A stretch of 64,000 nt of DNA from Rhizobium sp. (GTDB lineage: Bacteria > Pseudomonadota > Alphaproteobacteria > Rhizobiales > Rhizobiaceae). The notes beneath the pieces are model-generated. The model searched no databases. It saw only the letters and a list, made by a program, of their open reading frames with translations, and was not told the origin of the DNA. Where the stretch lies: contig PEKW01000002.1 in assembly GCA_002796995.1 (NCBI GenBank), forward strand, positions 225,404 through 289,403, read 5' to 3'. Shown piece by piece: positions 54,427 through 62,658 of the stretch (its first letter is position 1; each line of letters opens with the position of its first letter). A program made the translations under genes and the position numbers.

Positions 54427-56052
54427 TTACTTGGCTCTGGAAAGCAGCGTCGCCACCAGGCCGGCGGTCGAGCTGTCATGGCCGGTAGCCGTGACCTTGC
54501 CCTCGACGACGGGCAGGAGCCCCGTCGCCAGTTCCTTGCCGAGCTCGACGCCCCACTGATCAAAGGAGTTGATGCGGAAGATCACGCCTTCGACGAAGAC
54601 GCGGTGTTCGTAGAGCGCGATCAGCCGGCCGAGGGTGTAGGGCGTGAGCTGGTCGTAGACGAAGGTGATCGAAGGGCGGTTGCCGGAGAACACGCGGTGC
54701 GGGGCGAGGAAGTCGGCTTCCCCGTCGGAAACACCCTTGGCGGTCAACTGGCTCTTGGCTTCGGCCAGCGTGCGGCCCTTCATCAGCGCTTCCGATTGCG
54801 CCAGGCAATTGGCGATCAGCAGTTCGTGCTGGTGCCGGAGATCCGGCTCGAAGCCTCTGGCGGCGATCATGAACTCTGCCGGGATGACGCTCGTACCCTG
54901 GTGGATGAGCTGGTAGAAGGCGTGCTGGCCATTGGTGCCAGGCTCGCCCCAGACGACCGGGCCGGAGGCACCCTGGACGGGTTTGCCGTCGATGGTGACG
55001 CTCTTGCCGTTCGATTCCATGTCGAGCTGCTGCAGATAGGCGGGAAAACGCGACAGCCTCTGGTCATAGGGCAGGATGGCGCGCGTCTGGTAGCCGAGCA
55101 CGTTGCGGTGGTATACGCCGAGCGCGCCGAGCAGCATGGGCAGGTTCTGCCCGAACGGCGCGCTACGGAAATGCTGGTCCATCGCATGGCCGCCGTCGAG
55201 GAAGCGGCCAAAATCCTCTTCGCCGATGGCGATCATCAGCGGCAGGCCGATCGCCGACCAGATCGAATAGCGCCCGCCGACCCAGTCCCAGAAGCCGAAT
55301 ACCCGCTCGGCATCGATGCCGAAGGCGGCGACCTTGTCGAGCGCCGTCGATACGGCGGCAAAATGCTTGCCGACCGCTGCCTCGCCGAGCTTTTCGGCGA
55401 CGAACCGGCGCGCCGTCTGCGCATTGGTCATGGTCTCGATCGTCGTGAAAGTCTTCGACGCGACGATGAACAGCGTCGTCTCGGCGGCAAGCGTCTTCAG
55501 CGTGTCGGCGATATGCGCGCCGTCGATATTGGAGACGAAATGCAGGCGCGGGCCGTCATGGAAGGGGGCGAGCGCCAGGGTGGCCATCACTGGTCCGAGA
55601 TCGGAGCCGCCGATGCCGATATTGACGACATCGGTGATCGCCTTGCCGGTCGCACCGGTGAGCGCGCCCGAGCGGATCCCTTCGGCAAAACGGCCCATGG
55701 CGGCGAGAACGGCGTTGACGTCGGGCATCACGTCCCGGCCGTCCACCATGACCGGCGCGTTCGATCTGTTGCGCAGGGCGGTGTGCAGGACCGCCCGGCC
55801 TTCGGTGAAGTTGATCGGGGCGCCCGAGAACATCGCATCGCGCTTGCCGGCGACGTCTGCCACAGCGCAGAGTTCCTCAAGCAGGGACATGATCTCGCCG
55901 TTCACCGCGCATTTGGAGTAATCCATCAGCAGGTCGTCCAGCGTCGCGCTGAAACGGCTGAAGCGCTCGGCGTCGGCGGCAAAGGCGGCGCGCAGATCCT
56001 CGGCACGGGTGGCCGCGGCGGTGCTCGTGAGTTTGTCGATGATTGCCTGCAT
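54427..56052 (-). CDS. pgi: Glucose-6-phosphate isomerase
   Basis: Interconverts glucose 6-phosphate and fructose 6-phosphate (541 aa). [16 protein letters not shown] and the sugar-phosphate loop [17 protein letters not shown] are intact, and the catalytic Glu lies in [20 protein letters not shown]. Convergent with the fructokinase gene. 130 bp separate it from fadD, including the fadD terminator. Confidence 0.97.
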   Translation of the reverse strand: MQAIIDKLTSTAAATRAEDLRAAFAADAERFSRFSATLDDLLMDYSKCAVNGEIMSLLEELCAVADVAGKRDAMFSGAPINFTEGRAVLHTALRNRSNAPVMVDGRDVMPDVNAVLAAMGRFAEGIRSGALTGATGKAITDVVNIGIGGSDLGPVMATLALAPFHDGPRLHFVSNIDGAHIADTLKTLAAETTLFIVASKTFTTIETMTNAQTARRFVAEKLGEAAVGKHFAAVSTALDKVAAFGIDAERVFGFWDWVGGRYSIWSAIGLPLMIAIGEEDFGRFLDGGHAMDQHFRSAPFGQNLPMLLGALGVYHRNVLGYQTRAILPYDQRLSRFPAYLQQLDMESNGKSVTIDGKPVQGASGPVVWGEPGTNGQHAFYQLIHQGTSVIPAEFMIAARGFEPDLRHQHELLIANCLAQSEALMKGRTLAEAKSQLTAKGVSDGEADFLAPHRVFSGNRPSITFVYDQLTPYTLGRLIALYEHRVFVEGVIFRINSFDQWGVELGKELATGLLPVVEGKVTATGHDSSTAGLVATLLSRAK

Positions 56053-56119
56053 CTTCGTGTCCCTGATTTGGCGGAGATGGGGGCGACACTATTCCGGGCG
56101 GTGTCGGCGATCAAGCGCA

Positions 56120-56152
56120 CGAAAACGCCCGGACTGCACGGGGCAGTCCGGG
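56120..56152 (-). terminator. Terminator of fadD
   Basis: CCCGGACTGC (56128-56137) pairs with GCAGTCCGGG (56143-56152); on the minus strand the stem is followed by CGTTTTCG. It lies 30 bp past the fadD stop. Confidence 0.8.
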
Positions 56153-56182
56153 TTCCGGATGTCTTGCGGCCAGGCTCGGGCC

Positions 56183-57898
56183 TTACTTGGCCGGTTCGCT
56201 GTCGCGCAGTTCGCGCCGGAGGATCTTGCCGACATTCGACTTCGGCAGTTCGCTGCGGAATTCGATGTAGCGCGGACGCTTGTAGTTGGTCAGGTTCGCA
56301 GCGCAATGCGCCTTGAGGTCAGCCTCGGTGAGAGCCGGGTCCTTCTTGACCACGAATATCTTCACCGCCTCGCCGGAATGGGCGTCGGGAACACCGATCG
56401 CCGCGCATTCGAGCACGCCCGGATGCATGGCCGCCACTTCCTCGATCTCGTTCGGATAGACGTTGAAGCCCGAAACCAGGATCATGTCCTTCTTGCGGTC
56501 GACGATCTTGACGTATCCGCCCTCGTTCATCATGCCCATGTCGCCGGAGCGGAAGAAGCCGTCGTCGGTCATGACCTTGGCCGTCTCTTCCGGCCGCTGC
56601 CAGTAGCCGGCCATGACCTGTGGTCCGCGAATACAGATCTCGCCCACTTCGCCGATCGGCATCGTGGCGCCTTCTTCGTCGCGGATCTCGATATCTGTCG
56701 AGGGCAGGGGCAGGCCGATCATGCCGCTGAACTCGGTGCTGTCGAGACGGTTCACCGTGGCGACCGGCGAGGTTTCGGACAGGCCGTAACCTTCAGTGAT
56801 CGGGCAGCCCGTCATCTGGAACCAGCGTTCCGCCACCGGCCGCTGCACGGCCATGCCGCCGCCGAGCACCAGCAGCAGCGAGGAGAAGTCGAGGTTCTTG
56901 AAGTCCGGATTGTTCATCAGCGCGTTGAACAGCGTGTTGAGGCCCGGGAAGATATGCGCCTTGTGGTTCTGCAGTTCCTTGACGAAGGCGGGAATGTCGC
57001 GCGGATTGGCGATCAGCACGTTGTGGCTGCCGGTGGCGATGCCCATCAGCGAATTCACCGTGAGCGCGAAGATATGGTAGAGCGGCAGCGCGCAGATGAA
57101 GGTCATGACCTCCGGCCGGCCCTTGATGGCAAATGCCGCTTCGAGCCAGATGGCGATCTGCTGCTTGTTGGCGAGCAGGTTGGCATGGGTGAGCGTCGCA
57201 CCCTTGGAAACGCCCGTGGTGCCGCCGGTATATTGCAGGAAGGCGACGTCGCTGGCGACCACGTCGACCGGCTTCAGCGTCTGGCGGGCGCCCTCGGAGA
57301 GAACGGTCTTGAAGCTGGTGTGGCCGGGGATCGACCAGGCCGGAACGAGCTTCTTCACCTTGCGCACGACAAAATTGACGATATGGCCCTTCAGGCCCAG
57401 CATGTCGCCCATCGTGGCGACGATGACATGCTTCACCGGCGTATTGGGCAGCACCTGCTGCACCGTGCCGGCGAAGTTCTCGAGCACGATGATCGCCTTG
57501 GCGCCGGCGTCCTTCAGCTGGTGCTGCAGCTCGCGCGGTGTGTAGAGCGGGTTGACGTTGACCACAGTGAAGCCTGCCCGCAGGATGCCGTACACGGCGA
57601 CCGGATTCTGCAGGATGTTCGGCGTCATGACGGCGACGCGGTCACCCTTGACGAGGCCTTTGGACTGAAGCCAGGCGCCGACCTTGCGCGACTGGATCTC
57701 CAGTTCGCGGAAGGTCATGCCGCGGCCCATGCTCGAAAAGGCCAGCCGGTCGGCATAGGTGGCGCAACTGCTCTCGAACAGGCTGCCCAGCGACGGGTGT
57801 GCATGGGGCGCGATTTCCGCGGGCACTGCCGGCGGATATGAATCGAGCCAAATTTTCTCCGATGCCCGGCCACTGAGGCGGCTCGTTGCGTCCGTCAT
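56183..57898 (-). CDS. fadD: Long-chain fatty acid--CoA ligase
   Basis: AMP-forming acyl-CoA synthetase of 571 aa. The P-loop-like motif LQYTGGTTGVSKGATLTHAN, the GYGLSETSPVATVN adenylate motif and the late hinge region SGDMGMMNEGGYVKIVDRKK are all present, ending with LPKSNVGKILRREL including the catalytic lysine. Start MTDATSR at 57898 is preferred to a frame from 57928. Probably activates long-chain fatty acids for beta-oxidation. Confidence 0.94.
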   Translation of the reverse strand: MTDATSRLSGRASEKIWLDSYPPAVPAEIAPHAHPSLGSLFESSCATYADRLAFSSMGRGMTFRELEIQSRKVGAWLQSKGLVKGDRVAVMTPNILQNPVAVYGILRAGFTVVNVNPLYTPRELQHQLKDAGAKAIIVLENFAGTVQQVLPNTPVKHVIVATMGDMLGLKGHIVNFVVRKVKKLVPAWSIPGHTSFKTVLSEGARQTLKPVDVVASDVAFLQYTGGTTGVSKGATLTHANLLANKQQIAIWLEAAFAIKGRPEVMTFICALPLYHIFALTVNSLMGIATGSHNVLIANPRDIPAFVKELQNHKAHIFPGLNTLFNALMNNPDFKNLDFSSLLLVLGGGMAVQRPVAERWFQMTGCPITEGYGLSETSPVATVNRLDSTEFSGMIGLPLPSTDIEIRDEEGATMPIGEVGEICIRGPQVMAGYWQRPEETAKVMTDDGFFRSGDMGMMNEGGYVKIVDRKKDMILVSGFNVYPNEIEEVAAMHPGVLECAAIGVPDAHSGEAVKIFVVKKDPALTEADLKAHCAANLTNYKRPRYIEFRSELPKSNVGKILRRELRDSEPAK

Positions 57899-58212
57899 GT
57901 ATTCCCCTCCCGACGTCCATTGTGCCATGTCTGCCGTATGCGGCGGACCTGCGATCCTCCCAGATGCTTTAGCGAGCTTATGCGTTTGGCAGTCCGGTTC
58001 AAGTCCTTAGCTCTATATAACCTTGACGTAAGCGTCAATAATCCGCCGGCCGTCGTGCAGGCTTTTGGCGGAGCGGGCCTCAGCGCGGCAGGAAGCGTCG
58101 GCATTCACGTTCGCCGGACGGAGAGGAAGCGGCAGCGCATCTTATCCCGGAACATTCTCGCCGCCGCGACCGTTTGCTTTTCATGTCCACACTGGAAAAA
58201 GGAGGATGCCCC
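57899..58212. other. Intergenic region between divergent fadD and PRC-barrel genes
   Basis: A 314 bp stretch without a convincing gene. It carries an EcfG-type promoter near its right end (see separate entry) and an AT-rich TATATAACC stretch near 58012-58022 that may belong to fadD. TTGACG at about 58023 has no clear -10 partner. Confidence 0.45.
58149..58174 (+). promoter_or_regulatory. EcfG/RpoE2-type general stress promoter
   Basis: GGAAC (58149-58153) and CGTT (58171-58174) are separated by 17 bp, matching the alphaproteobacterial general-stress sigma consensus exactly. The -10 lies 38 bp before the PRC-barrel ATG at 58213, which has AAGGAGG just upstream. Confidence 0.75.
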
Positions 58213-58602
58213 ATGCATCAGAACACTCAAGCGACCGGCCGTGACCCTTATGTGAAGGATACCGCATCCCTGATCGCCAGCGACAAGGTCGACGGTACCG
58301 CCGTGTATGGCGCGAATGGTGAGCGGATCGGCTCGATCAAGCGCATCATCCTGGAGAAGCGCGGCGGCCGCGTGGCCTATGCCGTGCTGAGCTTCGGCGG
58401 TTTTCTCGGCATTGGCGACGACTATTACCCGCTGCCCTGGGAAAAGCTTACCTATGACGAGAGCCTCGACGGCTATCGCATCGATCTCACCAGGGAGCAG
58501 ATCGAAGGCGCACCGCGGCTCGCCGATGACGACGGTAATTGGTATCGCGATAATGGCCGCAACGTCTATGATTTCTACGGCGTGCCGCCTTACTGGATCT
58601 GA
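58213..58602 (+). CDS. PRC-barrel domain protein
   Basis: Small soluble protein (129 aa) with a PRC-barrel-like domain: SDKVDGTAVYGANGERIGSI, then AYAVLSFGGFLGIGDDYYPL, and a short C-terminal tail rich in Asp, Tyr and Asn (NGRNVYDFYGVPPYWI). Such proteins are common members of stress regulons in rhizobia. Start MHQNTQ has AAGGAGG 8 bp upstream. Monocistronic, with an EcfG-type promoter and a terminator. Confidence 0.92.
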   Translation: MHQNTQATGRDPYVKDTASLIASDKVDGTAVYGANGERIGSIKRIILEKRGGRVAYAVLSFGGFLGIGDDYYPLPWEKLTYDESLDGYRIDLTREQIEGAPRLADDDGNWYRDNGRNVYDFYGVPPYWI

Positions 58603-58633
58603 CCGATTCTATATTGAGTATGAGTATAAGAGG

Positions 58634-58660
58634 GCCCCGCCTCGGTGGGGCTTTCGTTTG
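58634..58660 (+). terminator. Terminator after PRC-barrel gene
   Basis: GCCCCG and TGGGGC (one G-T pair, about 58634-58651) with loop CCTCGG, followed by TTTCGTTTG; 31 bp past the stop. Confidence 0.7.
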
Positions 58661-58894
58661 TCTGGCGTCCCCGTGCGGTTAATCGTCTCTCTTTACCCTC
58701 CTCGCGAATTGGCGGGAGGATGCTCTTGGATTTCATTTTGCGATGCGGTAAGTATTTTCCCGAAATCAATAATTCTAATTAACGGCATAGAAGTCGGCAT
58801 TCGTTCTTCTTCCTCAATTCTCCGATCTCACTGTAAATCGGACCGGATTTGAACGGAGACACCTTCGGCCGATCGAGCCAAATGGAGTTTGGGC

Positions 58895-60202
58895 GTGCGC
58901 ATTGCAATTATTGGTACGGGTTATGTCGGGCTGGTTTCGGGTGTTTGTCTGTCGGATTTCGGCCATGACGTCGTTTGCATCGACAAGGCGGCGGAAAAGA
59001 TCGCCCAGCTCAACCGCGGCGAAGTGCCGATCTTCGAACCGGGTCTCGATGACCTGATCCACAAGAATGTCGCGGCCGGCCGCCTGCACTTCACCACGGA
59101 TATCGCCGAGCCGGTCGCCGATGCCGATGTGGTGTTTCTCGCCGTCGGTACGCCCTCGCGCAAGAGCGACGGCCATGCCGATCTCACCTACGTCTTCGCC
59201 GCGGCGCGCGAAGTGGCCGCCGCCGTGCGCGGCTTCACCGTGATCGTCACCAAGTCGACCGTGCCGGTCGGCACCGGCGACCAGCTGGAGCGCATCATCC
59301 GCGAAGCCAATCCGGCTGCCGACGTGGCCGTCGTCTCCAACCCGGAATTCCTGCGCGAAGGGGCCGCCATCGACGACTTCATGGCGCCGGATCGCGTCGT
59401 GGTCGGCATGAACGACGATCGCGCCCGCACCATCATGGCCGAGGTCTATGCTGCCCTCGACCCAGTCCGTCATCCGGTTCTCTTCACCTCGCGCCGCACC
59501 GCGGAACTGACCAAATACGCCGCCAACGCCTTCCTGGCGCTGAAGCTCGCCTATATCAACGAGATCGCCGATCTCTGCGAGCAGGTCGGCGCCAATGTGC
59601 AGGACGTTTCCCGCGGCATGGGCCTTGACAGCCGTATCGGCCTCAAGTTCCTCAATGCCGGTCCCGGCTATGGCGGCTCCTGCTTCCCCAAGGACACGCT
59701 GGCGCTGGTCAAGACCGCGCAGGATCACAACAGCCCGATCCGGCTGATCGAGACGATCGTCGGCATCAACGAGACCCGCAAGCGCGCCATGGCCCGGAAG
59801 GTCGAGCGTGCGCTCGGCGGCGAACTGCGCGGCAAGACGATCGGCATCCTCGGCCTGACCTTCAAGCCCGACACCGACGACATCCGCGAATCGCCGGCCC
59901 TGTCGATCGTCCAGGCGCTGCTCGACAAGGGTGCATCGCTGAAGGCACACGATCCGGAAGGCATGCCGGCCGCCCGCCACGTGATGCCGGAACTCTCGTA
60001 CCACGACGATGTCGATGCTGTCGCCGATGGAGCCGATGCGCTGGTCATCATCACCGAGTGGAAGCAGTTCCGCTCCCTCGATCTATCGCGCCTGAAGGGT
60101 ATGATGAAGCAGCCGGTTCTCGTCGACCTGCGCAACATCTACACCCCGTCCGAGGCTCGCAAGCACGGCTTCGTTTACGAAAGCGTCGGCCGCGCGGAGT
60201 AA
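58895..60202 (+). CDS. ugd: UDP-glucose 6-dehydrogenase
   Basis: Oxidises UDP-glucose to UDP-glucuronate for surface polysaccharides (435 aa). The NAD-binding motif MRIAIIGTGYVGLVSGVCL opens the protein; GPGYGGSCFPKDTLAL carries the catalytic Cys, and LGLTFKPDTDDIRESPA the UDP-binding domain. GTG 58895 has GGAG 7 bp upstream; TTG 58889 is in frame. Known as rkpK in some rhizobia. The 292-bp upstream region has small inverted repeats. Confidence 0.95.
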   Translation: MRIAIIGTGYVGLVSGVCLSDFGHDVVCIDKAAEKIAQLNRGEVPIFEPGLDDLIHKNVAAGRLHFTTDIAEPVADADVVFLAVGTPSRKSDGHADLTYVFAAAREVAAAVRGFTVIVTKSTVPVGTGDQLERIIREANPAADVAVVSNPEFLREGAAIDDFMAPDRVVVGMNDDRARTIMAEVYAALDPVRHPVLFTSRRTAELTKYAANAFLALKLAYINEIADLCEQVGANVQDVSRGMGLDSRIGLKFLNAGPGYGGSCFPKDTLALVKTAQDHNSPIRLIETIVGINETRKRAMARKVERALGGELRGKTIGILGLTFKPDTDDIRESPALSIVQALLDKGASLKAHDPEGMPAARHVMPELSYHDDVDAVADGADALVIITEWKQFRSLDLSRLKGMMKQPVLVDLRNIYTPSEARKHGFVYESVGRAE

Positions 60203-60236
60203 AACCCTCCGCCGATCGGCTGACTGACAAGACCGG

Positions 60237-60262
60237 CGCCGCCCCCGTGGGCGGCGTTGTCG
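60237..60262 (+). terminator. Terminator after ugd
   Basis: CGCCGCCC (60237-60244) and GGGCGGCG (60249-60256) form an 8-bp perfect stem with a CCGT loop, followed by TTGTCGTTTG. Confidence 0.75.
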
Positions 60263-60393
60263 TTTGTCGCGGGGCGCTTGCCCGGTTCATCGCGTCGTGC
60301 GGCGGGTGTTTAAAATCTGTGCATATTCCATTCGGCATATTTTCTAGGCAATGCCCGCTTGCCAAGCTTTTTGCGCTGCGGCATTTATAGGGC

Positions 60394-60981
60394 ATGATGC
60401 ACTCCGACCTCACTGTCCTCGTGATCGATGAGAACGCCATCCGCGCTTCCATTATCGAGGAAGGTCTGCGGGAGGCGGGGCACCTGCGCGTCACCGTCGT
60501 GCACGAGGTCAACGGCATCGCCAGGATCATCGAGAACCTGAAGCCCGACGTCATCATCATCGATCTGGAAAACCCGAACCGCGACATGATGGAACACCTG
60601 TTCCAACTGACCCGCACGGTCGGCCGGCCGATCGCCATGTTCGTCGACCGCTCGGACACCGCCTCGATCGAGGCGGCCGTCGATGCGGGCGTCTCGGCCT
60701 ATATCGTCGACGGCCTGAAGAAGGAGCGGGTCAAGCCGATCCTCGACATGGCGGTGAGCCGCTTCAACGCCTTCAGCCGCCTGCAGCGCGAGCTGGCCGA
60801 TGCCAGGAGCGCGCTCGAGGAGCGCAAGGTGATCGAGCGGGCCAAGGGCATTCTGATGAAGATGCGCGGGCTTTCCGAGGAGGAAGCCTTCGGACTGCTG
60901 CGCCAGACGGCGATGAACGAGAAAAAGAAGTTGTCCGACATCGCCCAGAGCGTGGTGACGGCGGCGGGATTGCTGATGTGA
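60394..60981 (+). CDS. nasT: ANTAR-domain response regulator NasT
   Basis: Nitrate/nitrite-responsive antiterminator (195 aa). The N-terminal receiver has VLVIDEN and IIIDLENPNRD; the C-terminal ANTAR RNA-binding domain contains KVIERAKGILMKMRGLSEEE and AFGLLRQTAMNEKKKLSDIA, typical of NasT. It binds paired hairpins in leader RNAs and is held by NasS without nitrate. The cognate nasS gene follows by 39 bp, and a candidate target leader precedes nrtA. Confidence 0.94.
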   Translation: MMHSDLTVLVIDENAIRASIIEEGLREAGHLRVTVVHEVNGIARIIENLKPDVIIIDLENPNRDMMEHLFQLTRTVGRPIAMFVDRSDTASIEAAVDAGVSAYIVDGLKKERVKPILDMAVSRFNAFSRLQRELADARSALEERKVIERAKGILMKMRGLSEEEAFGLLRQTAMNEKKKLSDIAQSVVTAAGLLM

Positions 60982-61020
60982 TGGAGACCCTTACGCAGGT
61001 CGATATCCGGAGAAGCCGGG

Positions 61021-62304
61021 GTGAATGACATGACACGACCGAGTGACAGCGGAACGAGCCTGCCCCTGCCGGCGGTCGGCGCCGCGCGCGGCGCAAAGGT
61101 GCTGCGCGCCGGCTTCATCCCACTGATGGACGCATCGGTGCTGATCGTCGCGGCCGAGCTCGGCTTTGCCGCCAGGGAAGGGCTGGCACTGGATCTGGTG
61201 CGCGACGTTTCCTGGGCCAATGTCCGCGACCGGCTGGCCTTCCGCCAGTTTGACATCGCCCATATGCTCTCGCCCATGCCGGTTGCCTCCATGCTCGGCC
61301 TCGGTTCCAATCCATCGCCGACCATCACGCCCTTCTCGCTCGGGCGCGGCGGCAATGCCATCACCCTGTCGCTCCGCCTGTTCGAGCGCATGCAGGCACT
61401 CACCGGTGTCGACGAAGCCTCGTCGGCGCTCGACAACGCCCTGGCGCTGGCCTCCGTCTTGTCCGACATGCGGGAACGGGGCGAACAGCCGCCGACCCTC
61501 GGCATGACCTATCCCTTCTCCTCGCACAATTACGAATTCCGCTACTGGCTGGCCGCTGGCGGCATTGATCCCGACCACGACGTCAAGCTGGTCGTTGTGC
61601 CCCCGCCGCTCACCTCCGATGCGCTGGCTGCAGGCGCGATCGACGGCTTCTGCGTCGGCGCGCCATGGAACATGGTGGCCTCCGAGCGCGGCGTCGGCCG
61701 TATCGTCGCGGCCAAGCAGGACATCTGGCCCTCGGCGCCGGAAAAGGTGATCGGCATGCGTCCGGATTGGGCGGAGGCCAATCCCGAGACGGTGTCCCGG
61801 CTGATCGTCGCGCTCGATGCAGCGGCGCGCTGGTGCGACGACGGCGCGAACCACGACACGCTCGCCGCGCTGCTGGCCGAACCGCGCTACATCGCCGCCC
61901 CGGTGGGCATCATCCGCCGTGTGCTGGCCGGCGAGTTCAGCCTGGACGCCAAGGGGCATCGCCGCACGATCCCCGACTATTTCGTCTTCCATCGCGACCA
62001 CGCCAACTATCCCCGACCCAGCCAGGCGCTGTGGATCTACAGCCAGATGATCCGCTGGGGGCAGGCGGAATACAGCGAGGCGGGCGCGAGGGCGGCTGCA
62101 TCCGCTTACCGGCCCGACCTCTATTGCGCCGCGCTCGGCGCCGCGAGCGGACCTGCTGAGGCGGATATCCGGCCGGAAGGCGTCGCGCCGGACGATCGTT
62201 TCATGGACGGCCACGTCTTCGATCCGAGCCGCATTCCCGACTATGTCGCCGCCTTCCCGGTGCGGGCTCTTGCCGCCTCGAACGGCACGGACGAAGACGC
62301 CTGA
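61021..62304 (+). CDS. nasS: Nitrate sensor NasS (NrtA/CmpA-like, cytoplasmic)
   Basis: NrtA/CmpA-family protein of 427 aa without a signal peptide, as expected for NasS, which binds nitrate and releases NasT. The core shows LRAGFIPLMDASVLIVAAEL, FRYWLAAGGIDPDHDVKLVV and GFCVGAPWNMVASERG, shared with the downstream nrtA product. GTG 61021 has GGAGAAG 5 bp upstream; ATG 61030 is less well placed. Co-transcribed with nasT. Confidence 0.93.
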   Translation: MNDMTRPSDSGTSLPLPAVGAARGAKVLRAGFIPLMDASVLIVAAELGFAAREGLALDLVRDVSWANVRDRLAFRQFDIAHMLSPMPVASMLGLGSNPSPTITPFSLGRGGNAITLSLRLFERMQALTGVDEASSALDNALALASVLSDMRERGEQPPTLGMTYPFSSHNYEFRYWLAAGGIDPDHDVKLVVVPPPLTSDALAAGAIDGFCVGAPWNMVASERGVGRIVAAKQDIWPSAPEKVIGMRPDWAEANPETVSRLIVALDAAARWCDDGANHDTLAALLAEPRYIAAPVGIIRRVLAGEFSLDAKGHRRTIPDYFVFHRDHANYPRPSQALWIYSQMIRWGQAEYSEAGARAAASAYRPDLYCAALGAASGPAEADIRPEGVAPDDRFMDGHVFDPSRIPDYVAAFPVRALAASNGTDEDA

Positions 62305-62317
62305 CGGCGAGCGCAGT

Positions 62318-62366
62318 GCACAATTCTCCAGCGCCTTTCGGCCGTCGCGGAAGCAGTCGCACAATT
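62318..62366. promoter_or_regulatory. Direct repeats upstream of the sigma54 promoter, candidate activator sites
   Basis: GCACAATT occurs at 62318-62325 and 62359-62366, each preceded by CAGT within two bases; spacing is 41 bp, about four helical turns. They lie about 120-170 bp before the inferred nrtA start site, where NtrC-type enhancers are usual. They are not clean NtrC palindromes. Confidence 0.35.
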
Positions 62367-62462
62367 GTTCGGCAGTACTTCTTTTTAGGCAGGTACGGTC
62401 TTGAAATCCCCAAGCGAATAATTTGCTAGCTGAAACATCGGCTTACCCGCGGTGCGCAAAAC

Positions 62463-62477
62463 TGGCACGCCGATTGC
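62463..62477 (+). promoter_or_regulatory. Sigma54 (RpoN) promoter of nrtA
   Basis: TGGCAC-GCCGA-TTGC matches the -24/-12 consensus, with the GG and GC doublets 10 bp apart. The predicted start site is near 62489, directly ahead of the leader hairpin. This links nrtA to NtrC-type nitrogen control. Confidence 0.85.
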
Positions 62478-62488
62478 TTGGATAGACA

Positions 62489-62620
62489 TGCACCGGTCAA
62501 TGGCGACCGGACGCAGATGAGCGCATAGCGCGCGTTCACATCAGACATCGACGTCGCAAGGTTCTTGCTGTCCGGGGCTCCTCCTCCCCCGCTGACGCAT
62601 CTACCGAGCGGCGTTTTTTC
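62489..62620 (+). promoter_or_regulatory. nrtA leader RNA with ANTAR-type hairpin and terminator-like stem
   Basis: CCGGTC (62493-62498) and GACCGG (62505-62510) form a stem closing the hexaloop AATGGC, which has the A1 and G4 that ANTAR proteins recognise. A second hairpin GCGC/GCGC follows at about 62521-62534 but with a 3-5 nt loop by eye. CCGCT/AGCGG (62589-62611) with T6 at 62614-62619 looks like an intrinsic terminator before nrtA. Together these fit NasT-controlled antitermination. Confidence 0.6.
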
Positions 62621-62658
62621 GTTTTCCGGCTCTCCGTCTCCAGCAAAGGGAACAGCAC

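Noticed and set aside
54400..57841. Long plus-strand frames opposite pgi and fadD
   Set aside because: Both are antisense to complete metabolic genes and lack motifs.
62511..62540. A second canonical ANTAR hexaloop hairpin
   Set aside because: The best stem here closes a 3- or 5-nt loop; forcing an A1/G4 hexaloop (ATAGCG) leaves a C-C mismatch at the base of the loop.
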